Below are positions 1 through 7,766 of a stretch of 10,162 nucleotides of DNA, piece by piece (the first letter of the stretch is position 1; each line of letters begins with the position of its first letter). Origin of the DNA: Methylotenera sp. (GTDB lineage Bacteria > Pseudomonadota > Gammaproteobacteria > Burkholderiales > Methylophilaceae). The notes under the pieces are model-generated. The model did not search any database. It was given only the letters and a program-made list of their open reading frames with translations, and was not told where the DNA came from. The DNA lies in assembly GCA_027310735.1 (NCBI GenBank), contig DAIDAH010000095.1:1-10162 (forward strand). The letters run 5' to 3'. The position numbers and the translations under genes were made by a program.

Positions 1-603
1 CGCGCATTAAGCGTTGAACATGCACAAGACTTGATGCGTGAAACCATCCCAGATTTAGTTTTGCTGGACTGGATGCTACCCGGCATGAATGGCTTGGAAT
101 TTGCCCGTAAGCTAAAGTCCGATGCCCTAACAAAGGCCATCCCAATCATTATGCTCACAGCACGTGGTGAAGAGTATGACAAAGTTCGAGGCCTAGAAGT
201 CGGCGCTGATGATTACGTTACAAAACCATTTAGTCCACGTGAGCTAAATGCGCGGATCAAAGCCGTACTACGCCGCCGCGCGCCGCAAATGACTGACGAC
301 CCAATTGAACTAAATGGACTGCGTCTAGACCCAGTTACACACCGCGTTACTGGCAACAAAAAAACGATAGATTTAGGCCCAACAGAATTCAGACTACTGC
401 ATTTTTTTATGACCAATGCTGAACGCGTACATACACGTAGCCAGTTGCTGGATAAAGTATGGGGCGATCGCGTATTTGTTGAAGATCGCACAGTGGATGT
501 ACATATTCGCCGCTTACGCAACGCACTCTCACTTTCAGGTCACGAAGACTTGATTCAGACGGTGCGAGGAGCGGGTTATCGCTTATCAGTAGAGTCAAGC
601 TAA
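1..603 (+). CDS. phoB: Phosphate regulon response regulator PhoB, 5' end missing
   Basis: OmpR/PhoB-family response regulator. When phosphorylated by PhoR it binds pho boxes and activates phosphate-starvation genes. The reading frame is open from base 1, so about 30 N-terminal residues, including the acidic pocket, lie outside the window and 200 codons remain. In fragment numbering, the phosphoacceptor Asp is D23 in LLDWMLPG, the conserved Thr is T53 in MLTARGE, and the conserved Lys is K75 in TKPFSP. The C-terminal winged helix carries GPTEFRLLHFF, VEDRTVDVHIRRLR and TVRGAGYR, which match Escherichia coli PhoB nearly word for word. The visible part is intact up to the TAA stop. phoR follows 47 bases later on the same strand, as in the usual phoBR operon. 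Promoter and pho box lie upstream of the window. Confidence 0.96.
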   Translation, partial: RALSVEHAQDLMRETIPDLVLLDWMLPGMNGLEFARKLKSDALTKAIPIIMLTARGEEYDKVRGLEVGADDYVTKPFSPRELNARIKAVLRRRAPQMTDDPIELNGLRLDPVTHRVTGNKKTIDLGPTEFRLLHFFMTNAERVHTRSQLLDKVWGDRVFVEDRTVDVHIRRLRNALSLSGHEDLIQTVRGAGYRLSVESS

Positions 604-614
604 CGAAACCTAGC

Positions 615-620
615 TATAAT
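615..620 (+). promoter_or_regulatory. Possible secondary -10 element ahead of phoR
   Basis: A perfect TATAAT lies in the phoB-phoR gap, 30 bases before the phoR GTG. No good -35 is seen: the best, GTCAAG at 594-599, has only a 15-base spacer, and there is no extended TG motif. It may be a weak internal promoter or chance in AT-rich spacer. Co-transcription from phoB remains the simpler reading. Confidence 0.25.
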
Positions 621-650
621 AAACCATCAATTTTTTAAAAGATGTAAATA

Positions 651-1967
651 GTGCAAGATATTCGCTGGAATGCCTTTTGGCTTAGCTTAACCCTTACCGT
701 TATTTGTCTCATCATTTGGGCTAGCTACAGCGCAAATGTTGCACTATTTGTTTTTTCTGCGGTTGTATCGATTTATTTAGCCAGACATTTGTACTGGTTA
801 CATCAACTGAGTAAATGGCTTAAAAAGCCGGTACTTAATCACATTCCTAGTGGATCTGGTATTTGGGGAGATATATTTGCCTCGCTTTATCAGGAGCACC
901 GTCGTCATTCCCAGAACCAGACCCAACTCAGCTCTGCCCTTGGTCGTTTCCGGCACGCAGCAAGCGCACTGCCAGATGGCGTTGTGGTGCTAAACTCCAA
1001 TAATGAAATTGAATGGTGCAATCCCCCAGCTGAAATCAAACTAGGGCTAAATCTAAAGCAAGATGAAAACCAGCCCATCAATTATCTGGTTCGCCATAGT
1101 GACTTTCTGAACTACCTGCAAGCACAAGAGTACTCAGACCCCATCAAACTCAAATCATGGCGAAATTCGGAAGTCACACTGGAAATTCAACTGATTCCAT
1201 TTGGTACGAAACAGAAGTTACTTATCTGCCGCGACGTCACACAACTGGAAAGAATTGAGGCGATGCGCCGCGATTTCATTGCCAACGTTTCACATGAACT
1301 ACGCACACCGCTCACTGTAGTCGGCGGGTTTATTGAAACCCTAATGGATGTAGAAGGTGCTGTTCCAGAAAGTACGCGCAGTTATTTTAATATGATGCTG
1401 GATCAGACAACACGCATGCGGCACCTGATTGACGATTTATTAACGTTATCGCATATTGAAAGTAATGTTCAAGCACCTGATGATGCCGAAATTCAAATGT
1501 CAGCACTCATCAACATGATGATCAACGATGCCAAGGTGTTAAGCCAGGGCAAACATAAAATTAACGCAGAAATAGATGCTAACGTGAATTTAATCGGCGC
1601 AATGGGCGAGCTGCAAAGCGCAATGAGCAACTTGATCAGCAATGCAATTCGCTACACACCAGATGGTGGTGAAATTCACATCAGTTGGGGAATTCATAAC
1701 AAAAATGCCATTTTTAGCGTAAAAGACAATGGCATTGGTATTGATCAACAACATATTGACAGGCTCACTGAGCGTTTTTATCGTGTAGACCGTGGCCGTA
1801 GCCGTGAAACAGGCGGTACAGGTTTAGGGCTCTCTATCGTAAAGCACATCCTCACACGCCATCAAGCACGACTTGAAATTACTAGCGAACTCGGTGTAGG
1901 CAGCACGTTCAGTGAAATATTCCCCTCAGCACGAATTGTGCAGAAACAACCAGACGCTTCAGAATAA
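651..1967 (+). CDS. phoR: Phosphate regulon sensor histidine kinase PhoR
   Basis: Inner-membrane sensor kinase that phosphorylates and dephosphorylates PhoB according to phosphate uptake by Pst/PhoU. It has 438 residues, close to E. coli PhoR (431). The hydrophobic N-terminus (about residues 8-48) forms two membrane spans with almost no periplasmic loop. A PAS-like region (about 95-195) contains ALPDGVVVLN and EWCN, followed by CRDVTQLE. The HisKA motif NVSHELRTPLT holds the phosphorylated H215. The ATPase domain has an N-box around N327-N331 (NLISNAIRYTP), G1 DNGIGI at 359-364, RFYRVD at 375-380, and G2 GTGLGLSIVKH ending at 399. GTG is chosen as start because an in-frame TAA lies six bases upstream and the N-terminus matches the family. 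The ribosome binding site is weak. Downstream, a lipoprotein gene follows after 8 bases. Confidence 0.96.
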   Translation: MQDIRWNAFWLSLTLTVICLIIWASYSANVALFVFSAVVSIYLARHLYWLHQLSKWLKKPVLNHIPSGSGIWGDIFASLYQEHRRHSQNQTQLSSALGRFRHAASALPDGVVVLNSNNEIEWCNPPAEIKLGLNLKQDENQPINYLVRHSDFLNYLQAQEYSDPIKLKSWRNSEVTLEIQLIPFGTKQKLLICRDVTQLERIEAMRRDFIANVSHELRTPLTVVGGFIETLMDVEGAVPESTRSYFNMMLDQTTRMRHLIDDLLTLSHIESNVQAPDDAEIQMSALINMMINDAKVLSQGKHKINAEIDANVNLIGAMGELQSAMSNLISNAIRYTPDGGEIHISWGIHNKNAIFSVKDNGIGIDQQHIDRLTERFYRVDRGRSRETGGTGLGLSIVKHILTRHQARLEITSELGVGSTFSEIFPSARIVQKQPDASE

Positions 1968-1975
1968 ACGCCGAC

Positions 1976-2707
1976 TTGACTCGCATCGCTATATATATCG
2001 CGTTGTCATTAACACTCTTGGGATGCGCCAGCACTACTGACAGCACTCTGCCGAGTAAAAGAACCATCCCTGAACAACAAGACCGCAGCACAATTCAGCA
2101 ACTAGGCAAGAGTGATTTTGACCGCATGGCGGATGTAGAAATACGTGAAAATACCGAAAGCTTGCGCTTGCTGATGTTTAAGCTTTACAAACGCAACCCA
2201 CATGAGCTACAAAAAAGCACATCGGATACCGTTGAGAAAATGGTGACATGGGTCTTTGATGGCGAGGCTCAGCACCATAATAAATTTGAATCGATTAACA
2301 ACCTGCAAGACACAGACGCCATATTCCTGGCTTTTAAACCAGCGTATACAGGCGACCGCGTTCTGCCTTTTATTGTCGGCCTACACACAATGTTACTGAA
2401 AGCACATGACGGAAAAACTGACTTTTACTTTACTGATAGCATAGACCCTCAGCACATCTACAATGTGGCGAGGAATATTGAAATTGCCGCATGGAAACTC
2501 TCAAACTCTCGCGATAGCAATGGCTCGCTATACCTGCTCACCAATGAACTAAACGATAAAGACAAAAACTTATCATTTGAGCGAGAGTTTGGGAAAATGA
2601 TTGGGCGAACAGATCTATACGCCATCGCTCTAGCTGAAAAATCTCAGCGACTCATCTCACGTGTCATACAAAACCTTGCGACGGCGCTATTCTTACCGTT
2701 TAAGTAA
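1976..2707 (+). CDS. Putative lipoprotein of unknown function, phoR-linked
   Basis: I do not recognise a named function. The 243-residue product begins with a short lipoprotein signal: R3, a hydrophobic stretch at 4-15, and lipobox LLGC with the lipidated Cys at C17. The next residue is Ala, not Asp, which favours sorting to the outer membrane. The start is TTG; no ATG or GTG fits in this frame after the phoR stop, and TTG places the lipobox correctly, although no Shine-Dalgarno is visible. The mature part starts with a Ser/Thr-rich linker, then an acidic helical region (about 47-95) with EIRENTESLRLLMFKLYKRNP, then a mixed domain with FLAFKPAYTGDRVLPFIVGLH at about 117-137. A hydrophobic tail FLPFK ends the protein. 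The 8-base gap from phoR suggests co-transcription and so a possible envelope role in phosphate stress. That role is inferred from position only. Confidence 0.8.
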   Translation: MTRIAIYIALSLTLLGCASTTDSTLPSKRTIPEQQDRSTIQQLGKSDFDRMADVEIRENTESLRLLMFKLYKRNPHELQKSTSDTVEKMVTWVFDGEAQHHNKFESINNLQDTDAIFLAFKPAYTGDRVLPFIVGLHTMLLKAHDGKTDFYFTDSIDPQHIYNVARNIEIAAWKLSNSRDSNGSLYLLTNELNDKDKNLSFEREFGKMIGRTDLYAIALAEKSQRLISRVIQNLATALFLPFK

Positions 2708-2734
2708 TGCTGCCTCCAACCATTCAGAGCGCCC

Positions 2735-5700
2735 TTACAACAACACTTTTTCAATGCCGCCGTTATTTACTCGCGCAACATACTCTTGCATCCAGTTATC
2801 ACCAAGAATGTGCTTCGCCATCTCGACTACTATGTAATCGGCTTCAATACCCGTGTCTTCGCCATAACGAGATAACCCTTGCAAGCAACTTGGGCAAGAA
2901 GTAAGAATCTTTACTTTCTCCTCTGGCGCACCGACGGTCAAGCCCATTTTACCCATACCTTTTTCCAGCTCTTCCTGCTTACGCATTTTCACCTGCGTAG
3001 CAATATCTGGGCGGGCAACCGCAAAGGTACCACTTTCACCACAACAGCGATCATTCAACTGCACATCACTACCCATGAGCGTATTGGTCACTTCCATTGA
3101 CTTGTAGGTTTTCATTGGATTATGGCAAGGCTCATGATACATATAACGTGTACCAGTTACACCTTGTAAGCGCATATCCTTTTCCATCAGATATTCATGA
3201 ATATCTAGCAAGCGACAGCCCGGGAATATTTTCTCGAACTCATACTTTTGCAGTTGATCCATACAGGTGCCACAAGACACGATCACCGTTTTAATATCCA
3301 GATAGTTGAGCGTATTGGCCACACGGTGGAATAACACACGATTATCAGCCGTAATTTCCTGACCTTTATCATGGTTACCACTTGCGGTTTGCGGATAACC
3401 GCAACATAGATAACCTGGTGGCAATACGGTAATTGCCCCTACTTCATACAACATGGCCTGTGTAGCTAAACCCACATTTGAGAACAAGCGTTCGGAACCA
3501 CAACCCGGAAAGTAGAACACCGCCTCAGAATCTTCGGTCACTTTTTGCGGATTACGAATCACAGGAATCATGCTGTCATCTTCGATACCCAGCAAAGCAC
3601 GAGAGGTCTTGGTCGGCATTTTTTTAGGCATCGGCCTATTAATAAAATGAATAACCTGTGCTTTGATTTCTGGCTTACCTACAGTTGCTGGCGGTCTGAT
3701 TTTATCTTTCAATAAACCAAATTTCTTCGCAATACTATGCGCAAAGCTTTGTGCTTTATAGCCGATATCAATCATCACCGTATGTAGCAATTTAATTGTC
3801 GCAGGATCTTTAGCATTCAAAAACGCCATGCCCACTGCTGTACCAGGATTGAATTGCTTTTTACCTTGCTCGCGTAAAAAATTACGCATCGCAACCGATA
3901 CGTCGCCAAAATCAATATCTACCGGACAAGGATTCAGGCATTTATGACAAACAGTACAGTGGTCAGCAACATCATTAAACTCATCGAAATGCTTAATGGA
4001 AATCCCGCGCCGAGTTTGCTCTTCATACAAGAACGCTTCGATCAATAACGATGTGCCTAAAATCTTGTTGCGTGGGCTATACAACAAATTAGCACGTGGC
4101 ACATGCGTGGTACATACAGGCTTACATTTACCACAACGCAGGCAGTCACTGATGGAGTCCGCAATATCACCTATAGCGGATTGCTCCATAATAATAGACT
4201 CTTGCTCCAGCAAACCAAAACTTGGTGTATAGGCATTATCAAGCCCAGAGCCAGCCAGCAACTTACCTTTATTAAAGTGACCATTTGGGTCGACCTTGTT
4301 TTTGTAAGCAGTAAAACGATCAATGGTCGATTGTTCCAAAAACTCCATTTTAGTGATGCCGATACCATGCTCACCTGAAATAACACCATTTAAAGCTTTT
4401 GCCAGCGCCATAACGCGATCAACAGCGCCATGGGCGTCTTGCATCATTTCGTAATCATCAGAATTAACTGGAATATTGGTATGCACATTGCCATCACCAG
4501 CATGCATATGTAAGGCAATAAAGACGCGGCTCTTAAGCACACTCTTATGCACTTCATCGCAACGATCCAGTATTTTTTGATACTCACGGCCAGCAAAAAT
4601 GTCGGCCATCGGTCGTTTAAGCTCGCGCTTCCATGAAATACGCAAATCATAGGATTGCACAGCACGGAAGACGCTTTCATACTGACCAACTGCGCTACCT
4701 GCATCACCTAATATCGATACTGGCGCATCCAGATTATTCAGAATCAAGCTCCAGCGCCCACGCAACTCGCTTAACAACTGCAATGCCATGCCTTGCTTGC
4801 TCTTTACCATTTCGATGTCTGCATTGCCGTCTTCATCCGCTTGCAATGGCAAGTCGCCCTGAATAAAGTCCTGCATCGCATCCAGCAACTTCAGCTTATT
4901 CTGGATAGAAAGCTCAATATTGATACGTTCGATACCATCAGAATAATCACCTAAGCGCGGCAATGGAATCACCACGTCTTCATTGATCTTAAAGGCATTG
5001 GTATGCTTGGCAATAGCGGCGGTACGCGCACGATCCAGCCAGAATTTTTTCCGCGCTTCTGCTGACACAGCAATAAAGCCCTCGCCATTACGTGCATTAC
5101 ACAAACGCACGATATGCGATGCAGCCTCACCGACTGCATTTTCATCATCAGAGGCAATGTCGGCAATCAACACCATTTTAGGGCGCTGCTGTCTGGCCGC
5201 CTTAGTGGCGTAACCTACCGCCTTGATATAACGCTCATCCATATGCTCTAGACCCGCCATCAGCACTAACGGATCTTTTTTAGCGGTCGCGTCCAGATAG
5301 TCTTTAATTTCCACAATCGCTGGCACGGCATTTGATACATTGCCAAAAAACTCCAAGGCAATAGTACGTACATGCTTAGGCATACGATGCAGAATAAACG
5401 TCGCAGAAGTAATCAGGCCGTCACAGCCTTCTTTTTGAATACCAGGCAAACCGGATAGGAATTTATCCGTAACATCTTTACCTAAACCAACTTTACGGAA
5501 GCTTGGCCCTGCAATCTCCAAAATCTCTGGCTCAGCCAACAAAGTTTTCATATCTTCGGCATAACGGCTTATTTTAAAACGCGCCATTTCGATATCATGA
5601 ATCTTACCCAGATTATGATCTAAGCGCTCAACCTCAAGCCACTCAGCATCTGGCGTCACCATGCGCCATGAGGCTAAATTATCTAAAGCAGTACCCCATA

Positions 5701-6628
5701 ACACAGCTTTCTTACCACCAGCATTCATCGACACATTGCCGCCAATACAGCTAGCATCGGCAGAGGTTGGATCACAGGCAAATTCCAAGCCGGCATCACT
5801 CGCAGCCTCCATAGCGCGACGCGTCACTACACCTGCTCCACATTCTATTGTAGCCACCTGACGAGCAACACCAGGTAGTGTGCGCATTTGCACGCCAGTA
5901 TGCTGATCCAGTTTCTCAGTATTAATCACTGCAGACATTGGCGTCAGCGGAATTGCGCCACCGGTATATCCAGTACCACCACCGCGAGGAATGACAGTAA
6001 GCCCTAACTCAATACATGCGCGCACCAAGGCCGCGATTTCTTTTTCAGTATCTGGGTGCAACACAACAAACGGATACTCAACACGCCAGTCAGTTGCATC
6101 AGTAACATGTGATACGCGCGCCAAACCATCAAAACAAACATTATCTTTACGGGTTATTTTTGTAAGTTTACTGAGCGCGCGCTTACGTAAATTAGCAGTT
6201 AATTTGAAGTCCTCTTCAAATTTTGTGACTGCAAGCCTTGCAGCCATGACCAACTTCAATACTTTTTCATTGCCCGCACTATCATTGCCACCACCAACAG
6301 CGCGGCGCTCATCTATCGCTGCTATGCGATGATGCAAAGCATCTACCAGCGCTTTGCGGCGTTTTGGATTTTCCAGCAGGTCATCCTGTAAATAGGGGTT
6401 ACGCGTTACTACCCATAGATCACCCAATACTTCAAACAACATACGTGCTGAACGGCCAGTTTTGCGTTCGCCACGCAACTCATTCAAAATACCCCAGTAT
6501 TCTTCACCCATAAATCGAATAACGATTTCGCGGTCAGAGAAAGAGGTGTAGTTGTAAGGAATTTCGCGCAAGCGCGTTGCAGGTTGAGACTCTGCATTGC
6601 TAAGATGACTAAGTAGAGGTGCGTTCAT
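2735..6628 (-). CDS. DUF3683-type FAD-linked oxidase / Fe-S (GlcD-GlcF-like) fusion dehydrogenase
   Basis: A 1297-residue single-chain flavoprotein, probably oxidising a D-2-hydroxy acid and passing electrons through iron-sulfur clusters to the respiratory chain. Residues 1 to about 180 form an N-terminal region of DUF3683 type (REIPYNYTSFSDREIVIR). An FAD_binding_4 (PCMH) domain covers about 183-335, with PRGGGTGYTGG at 214-224. An FAD-oxidase C domain (about 415-790) has HMHAGDGNVH at 707-716 and SGEHGIG at 751-757. Two 4Fe-4S motifs follow: C829/C832/C835/C839 and C891/C894/C897/C901. Two CCG repeats follow, with CCG at 1075-1077 and 1195-1197 plus C1043, C1119, C1122, C1168, C1245 and C1248. 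E. coli YdiJ (about 1018 residues, reported as D-2-hydroxyglutarate dehydrogenase) shares this order without the N-terminal region; D-lactate and glycolate are other candidate substrates. No signal peptide is seen, so it is probably cytoplasmic or membrane-associated. All cysteine motifs are intact. Confidence 0.9.
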   Translation of the reverse strand: MNAPLLSHLSNAESQPATRLREIPYNYTSFSDREIVIRFMGEEYWGILNELRGERKTGRSARMLFEVLGDLWVVTRNPYLQDDLLENPKRRKALVDALHHRIAAIDERRAVGGGNDSAGNEKVLKLVMAARLAVTKFEEDFKLTANLRKRALSKLTKITRKDNVCFDGLARVSHVTDATDWRVEYPFVVLHPDTEKEIAALVRACIELGLTVIPRGGGTGYTGGAIPLTPMSAVINTEKLDQHTGVQMRTLPGVARQVATIECGAGVVTRRAMEAASDAGLEFACDPTSADASCIGGNVSMNAGGKKAVLWGTALDNLASWRMVTPDAEWLEVERLDHNLGKIHDIEMARFKISRYAEDMKTLLAEPEILEIAGPSFRKVGLGKDVTDKFLSGLPGIQKEGCDGLITSATFILHRMPKHVRTIALEFFGNVSNAVPAIVEIKDYLDATAKKDPLVLMAGLEHMDERYIKAVGYATKAARQQRPKMVLIADIASDDENAVGEAASHIVRLCNARNGEGFIAVSAEARKKFWLDRARTAAIAKHTNAFKINEDVVIPLPRLGDYSDGIERINIELSIQNKLKLLDAMQDFIQGDLPLQADEDGNADIEMVKSKQGMALQLLSELRGRWSLILNNLDAPVSILGDAGSAVGQYESVFRAVQSYDLRISWKRELKRPMADIFAGREYQKILDRCDEVHKSVLKSRVFIALHMHAGDGNVHTNIPVNSDDYEMMQDAHGAVDRVMALAKALNGVISGEHGIGITKMEFLEQSTIDRFTAYKNKVDPNGHFNKGKLLAGSGLDNAYTPSFGLLEQESIIMEQSAIGDIADSISDCLRCGKCKPVCTTHVPRANLLYSPRNKILGTSLLIEAFLYEEQTRRGISIKHFDEFNDVADHCTVCHKCLNPCPVDIDFGDVSVAMRNFLREQGKKQFNPGTAVGMAFLNAKDPATIKLLHTVMIDIGYKAQSFAHSIAKKFGLLKDKIRPPATVGKPEIKAQVIHFINRPMPKKMPTKTSRALLGIEDDSMIPVIRNPQKVTEDSEAVFYFPGCGSERLFSNVGLATQAMLYEVGAITVLPPGYLCCGYPQTASGNHDKGQEITADNRVLFHRVANTLNYLDIKTVIVSCGTCMDQLQKYEFEKIFPGCRLLDIHEYLMEKDMRLQGVTGTRYMYHEPCHNPMKTYKSMEVTNTLMGSDVQLNDRCCGESGTFAVARPDIATQVKMRKQEELEKGMGKMGLTVGAPEEKVKILTSCPSCLQGLSRYGEDTGIEADYIVVEMAKHILGDNWMQEYVARVNNGGIEKVLL

Positions 6629-6639
6629 GTATTTTGATA

Positions 6640-6654
6640 AATAGCTTGGCTATT
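6640..6654 (-). repeat. Small inverted repeat in the dehydrogenase leader
   Basis: AATAGC and GCTATT arms (6 bp) surround a 3-base loop. They lie 11 bases upstream of the dehydrogenase ATG, just downstream of the start point predicted from the extended -10. It could be a weak leader hairpin near the ribosome entry site, or chance. Confidence 0.3.
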
Positions 6655-6662
6655 AAAACGTC

Positions 6663-6671
6663 ATTATAACA
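6663..6671 (-). promoter_or_regulatory. Extended -10 promoter of the FAD/Fe-S dehydrogenase
   Basis: Read on the minus strand, this is TGTTATAAT, a perfect extended -10 (TG-N-TATAAT). It lies 34 bases upstream of the ATG and predicts a leader of roughly 28 bases. The -35 region is poor (TTATTT at a 17-base spacing), as is usual for extended -10 promoters or those needing an activator. The 24-base palindrome at 6701-6724 lies just upstream of the -35 position. Confidence 0.6.
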
Positions 6672-6700
6672 TGTCGCCGACGCGCAAATAAGCACGACCT

Positions 6701-6724
6701 TTTTGTGGTTATTCAACCACAAAA
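6701..6724. promoter_or_regulatory. Perfect 10-bp inverted repeat, candidate operator in divergent promoter region
   Basis: Arms TTTTGTGGTT (6701-6710) and AACCACAAAA (6715-6724) are exact reverse complements around the 4-base centre ATTC. The repeat lies between the divergently transcribed dehydrogenase and tlpA-like genes. It is roughly 45-68 bases upstream of the predicted dehydrogenase start point, a typical position for an activator site. Because it is upstream of both genes, it is not a terminator of either. The binding protein is unknown and no regulator gene for it is recognised in the window. Confidence 0.5.
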
Positions 6725-6817
6725 TACCTAACAAAATACTAAAAATTATTCTTAAATCCAGCAATTTATCAGCCTAATCATATAGACTATCCATAAGCAT
6801 TGGATACACTACACATC

Positions 6818-7318
6818 ATGAACGCCACACTGAAAAAATCGCTACTTCCCATCATTATTATCACACTGCTCGTTTTTCTGGGGCTGCAATTAAACAACAA
6901 ACCCAATGCCCCAGATGTAACTTTTACCACCATTGATGGTAATAAAATTTCTATGGGAGCATTGAAAGGCAAGATTGTACTAATTAACTTCTGGGCAACA
7001 GATTGTCCCGGTTGCATACAAGAAATGCCGCAGCTAGTTAACACCTACAACCAATACAGCAAAAAAGGCTTCGAAATAATCGCCGTCGCCATGCCTTACG
7101 ACCCACCAGCACAAGTACTCAATTATACAAAGCAAAAGGCGCTGCCCTTCCCAGTCATGCACGATGGGTTTGGCGAAGTCACAAATAAATTTGGCGGAGT
7201 GAACTTAACACCGACAACCTTCATCTATGACAAGCAGGGACATTTGGTACGCCGTACCATTGGGGACCTAGACTTTAATGCTTTACAACAATTACTCAAA
7301 AAAGAATTGGGCGCCTAA
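6818..7318 (+). CDS. TlpA/ResA-type membrane-anchored thioredoxin-fold protein
   Basis: Thiol-disulfide oxidoreductase of the TlpA/ResA-like redoxin family, 166 residues. An N-terminal hydrophobic segment (about 9-24, after K6-K7) has no clear cleavage site and probably anchors it in the inner membrane with the thioredoxin fold in the periplasm. The fold begins around APDVTF (31-36). The active site is WATDCPGC with C63 and C66, and the cis-proline is P132 in LTPTTFIYD. Such proteins commonly keep apocytochrome or other periplasmic cysteines reduced; which substrate applies here is not visible. I chose ATG at 6818 over an in-frame TTG at 6800, because ATG gives a normal lysine-then-hydrophobic anchor and the TTG has no ribosome binding site. 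The stop TAA shares its last base with the ATG of hemJ, so the two are translationally coupled. Confidence 0.88.
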   Translation: MNATLKKSLLPIIIITLLVFLGLQLNNKPNAPDVTFTTIDGNKISMGALKGKIVLINFWATDCPGCIQEMPQLVNTYNQYSKKGFEIIAVAMPYDPPAQVLNYTKQKALPFPVMHDGFGEVTNKFGGVNLTPTTFIYDKQGHLVRRTIGDLDFNALQQLLKKELGA

Positions 7319-7743
7319 TGCTTTGGATTAAATCATTACATATTATTTTTGTCACCAGCTGGTTTGCCGGTCTATTTTACCTACCACGATTATTTGTTAA
7401 TCACGCCATGGTATTAGACTCAAAAATCTCTGACAACACAACTTCTGAACGACTAAAACTCATGGAGAGTAAGCTGTATCGCTTTATGCTCCCGCTAGCT
7501 GTATTAGCTTTAGGTTTCGGACTATGGTTATGGATAGGCTTTGGTGCTACGGGTGGCTGGATACATGCCAAACTTACGCTGGTCGCAGCACTGGTGGCAT
7601 ATCACTTGTACTGCGGAAAGCTCGTAAAAGACTTTAAGCAAGATAAAAATCAGCACAGTCACATTTGGTATCGCTGGTTTAATGAAATCCCCGTGATTGT
7701 GCTGTCTATTATTGTCATATTAGTCGTCGTTAAGCCATTCTAA
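7318..7743 (+). CDS. hemJ: Protoporphyrinogen IX oxidase HemJ
   Basis: Small membrane enzyme that oxidises protoporphyrinogen IX to protoporphyrin IX in heme synthesis, in bacteria that lack HemG or HemY. Its 141 residues match the family's usual length. There are four hydrophobic segments: about 7-27, 54-75, 83-100 and 123-139. Recognisable family blocks are LHIIFVTSWFAGLFYLPRLF (conserved H8), HAKLTL with K85, AYHLYCGKL, and the C-terminal YRWFNEIPV followed by ILVVVKPF. The family is also annotated as UPF0093 or CopD-like. The ATG overlaps the stop of the upstream thioredoxin-like gene by one base, so translation is probably coupled. The shared operon would pair a heme-synthesis step with a periplasmic redox protein, a sensible but unproven link through cytochrome maturation. 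Confidence 0.9.
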   Translation: MLWIKSLHIIFVTSWFAGLFYLPRLFVNHAMVLDSKISDNTTSERLKLMESKLYRFMLPLAVLALGFGLWLWIGFGATGGWIHAKLTLVAALVAYHLYCGKLVKDFKQDKNQHSHIWYRWFNEIPVIVLSIIVILVVVKPF

Positions 7744-7766
7744 GAACTGGGCACTTAAGTATAAAT

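Noticed and set aside
2683..2733. GGCGCT...AGCGCC inverted repeat across the convergent gene ends as a terminator
   Set aside because: Six-base arms are separated by 39 bases and no T-run follows on either strand, so it is not a credible terminator.
2707..2904. 65-codon plus-strand frame starting at the lipoprotein stop
   Set aside because: It lies mostly over the end of the well-supported minus-strand dehydrogenase, and its product has no recognisable domain or sensible composition.
5991..6332. 113-codon plus-strand frame inside the dehydrogenase gene
   Set aside because: It is antisense to the DUF3683 and FAD-binding region, whose motifs are intact. The Ser/Ala-rich translation is typical of a shadow frame.
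6800..6817. TTG at 6800 as the start of the thioredoxin-like gene
   Set aside because: It adds six residues with no ribosome binding site. ATG at 6818 gives a normal lysine-hydrophobic membrane anchor.
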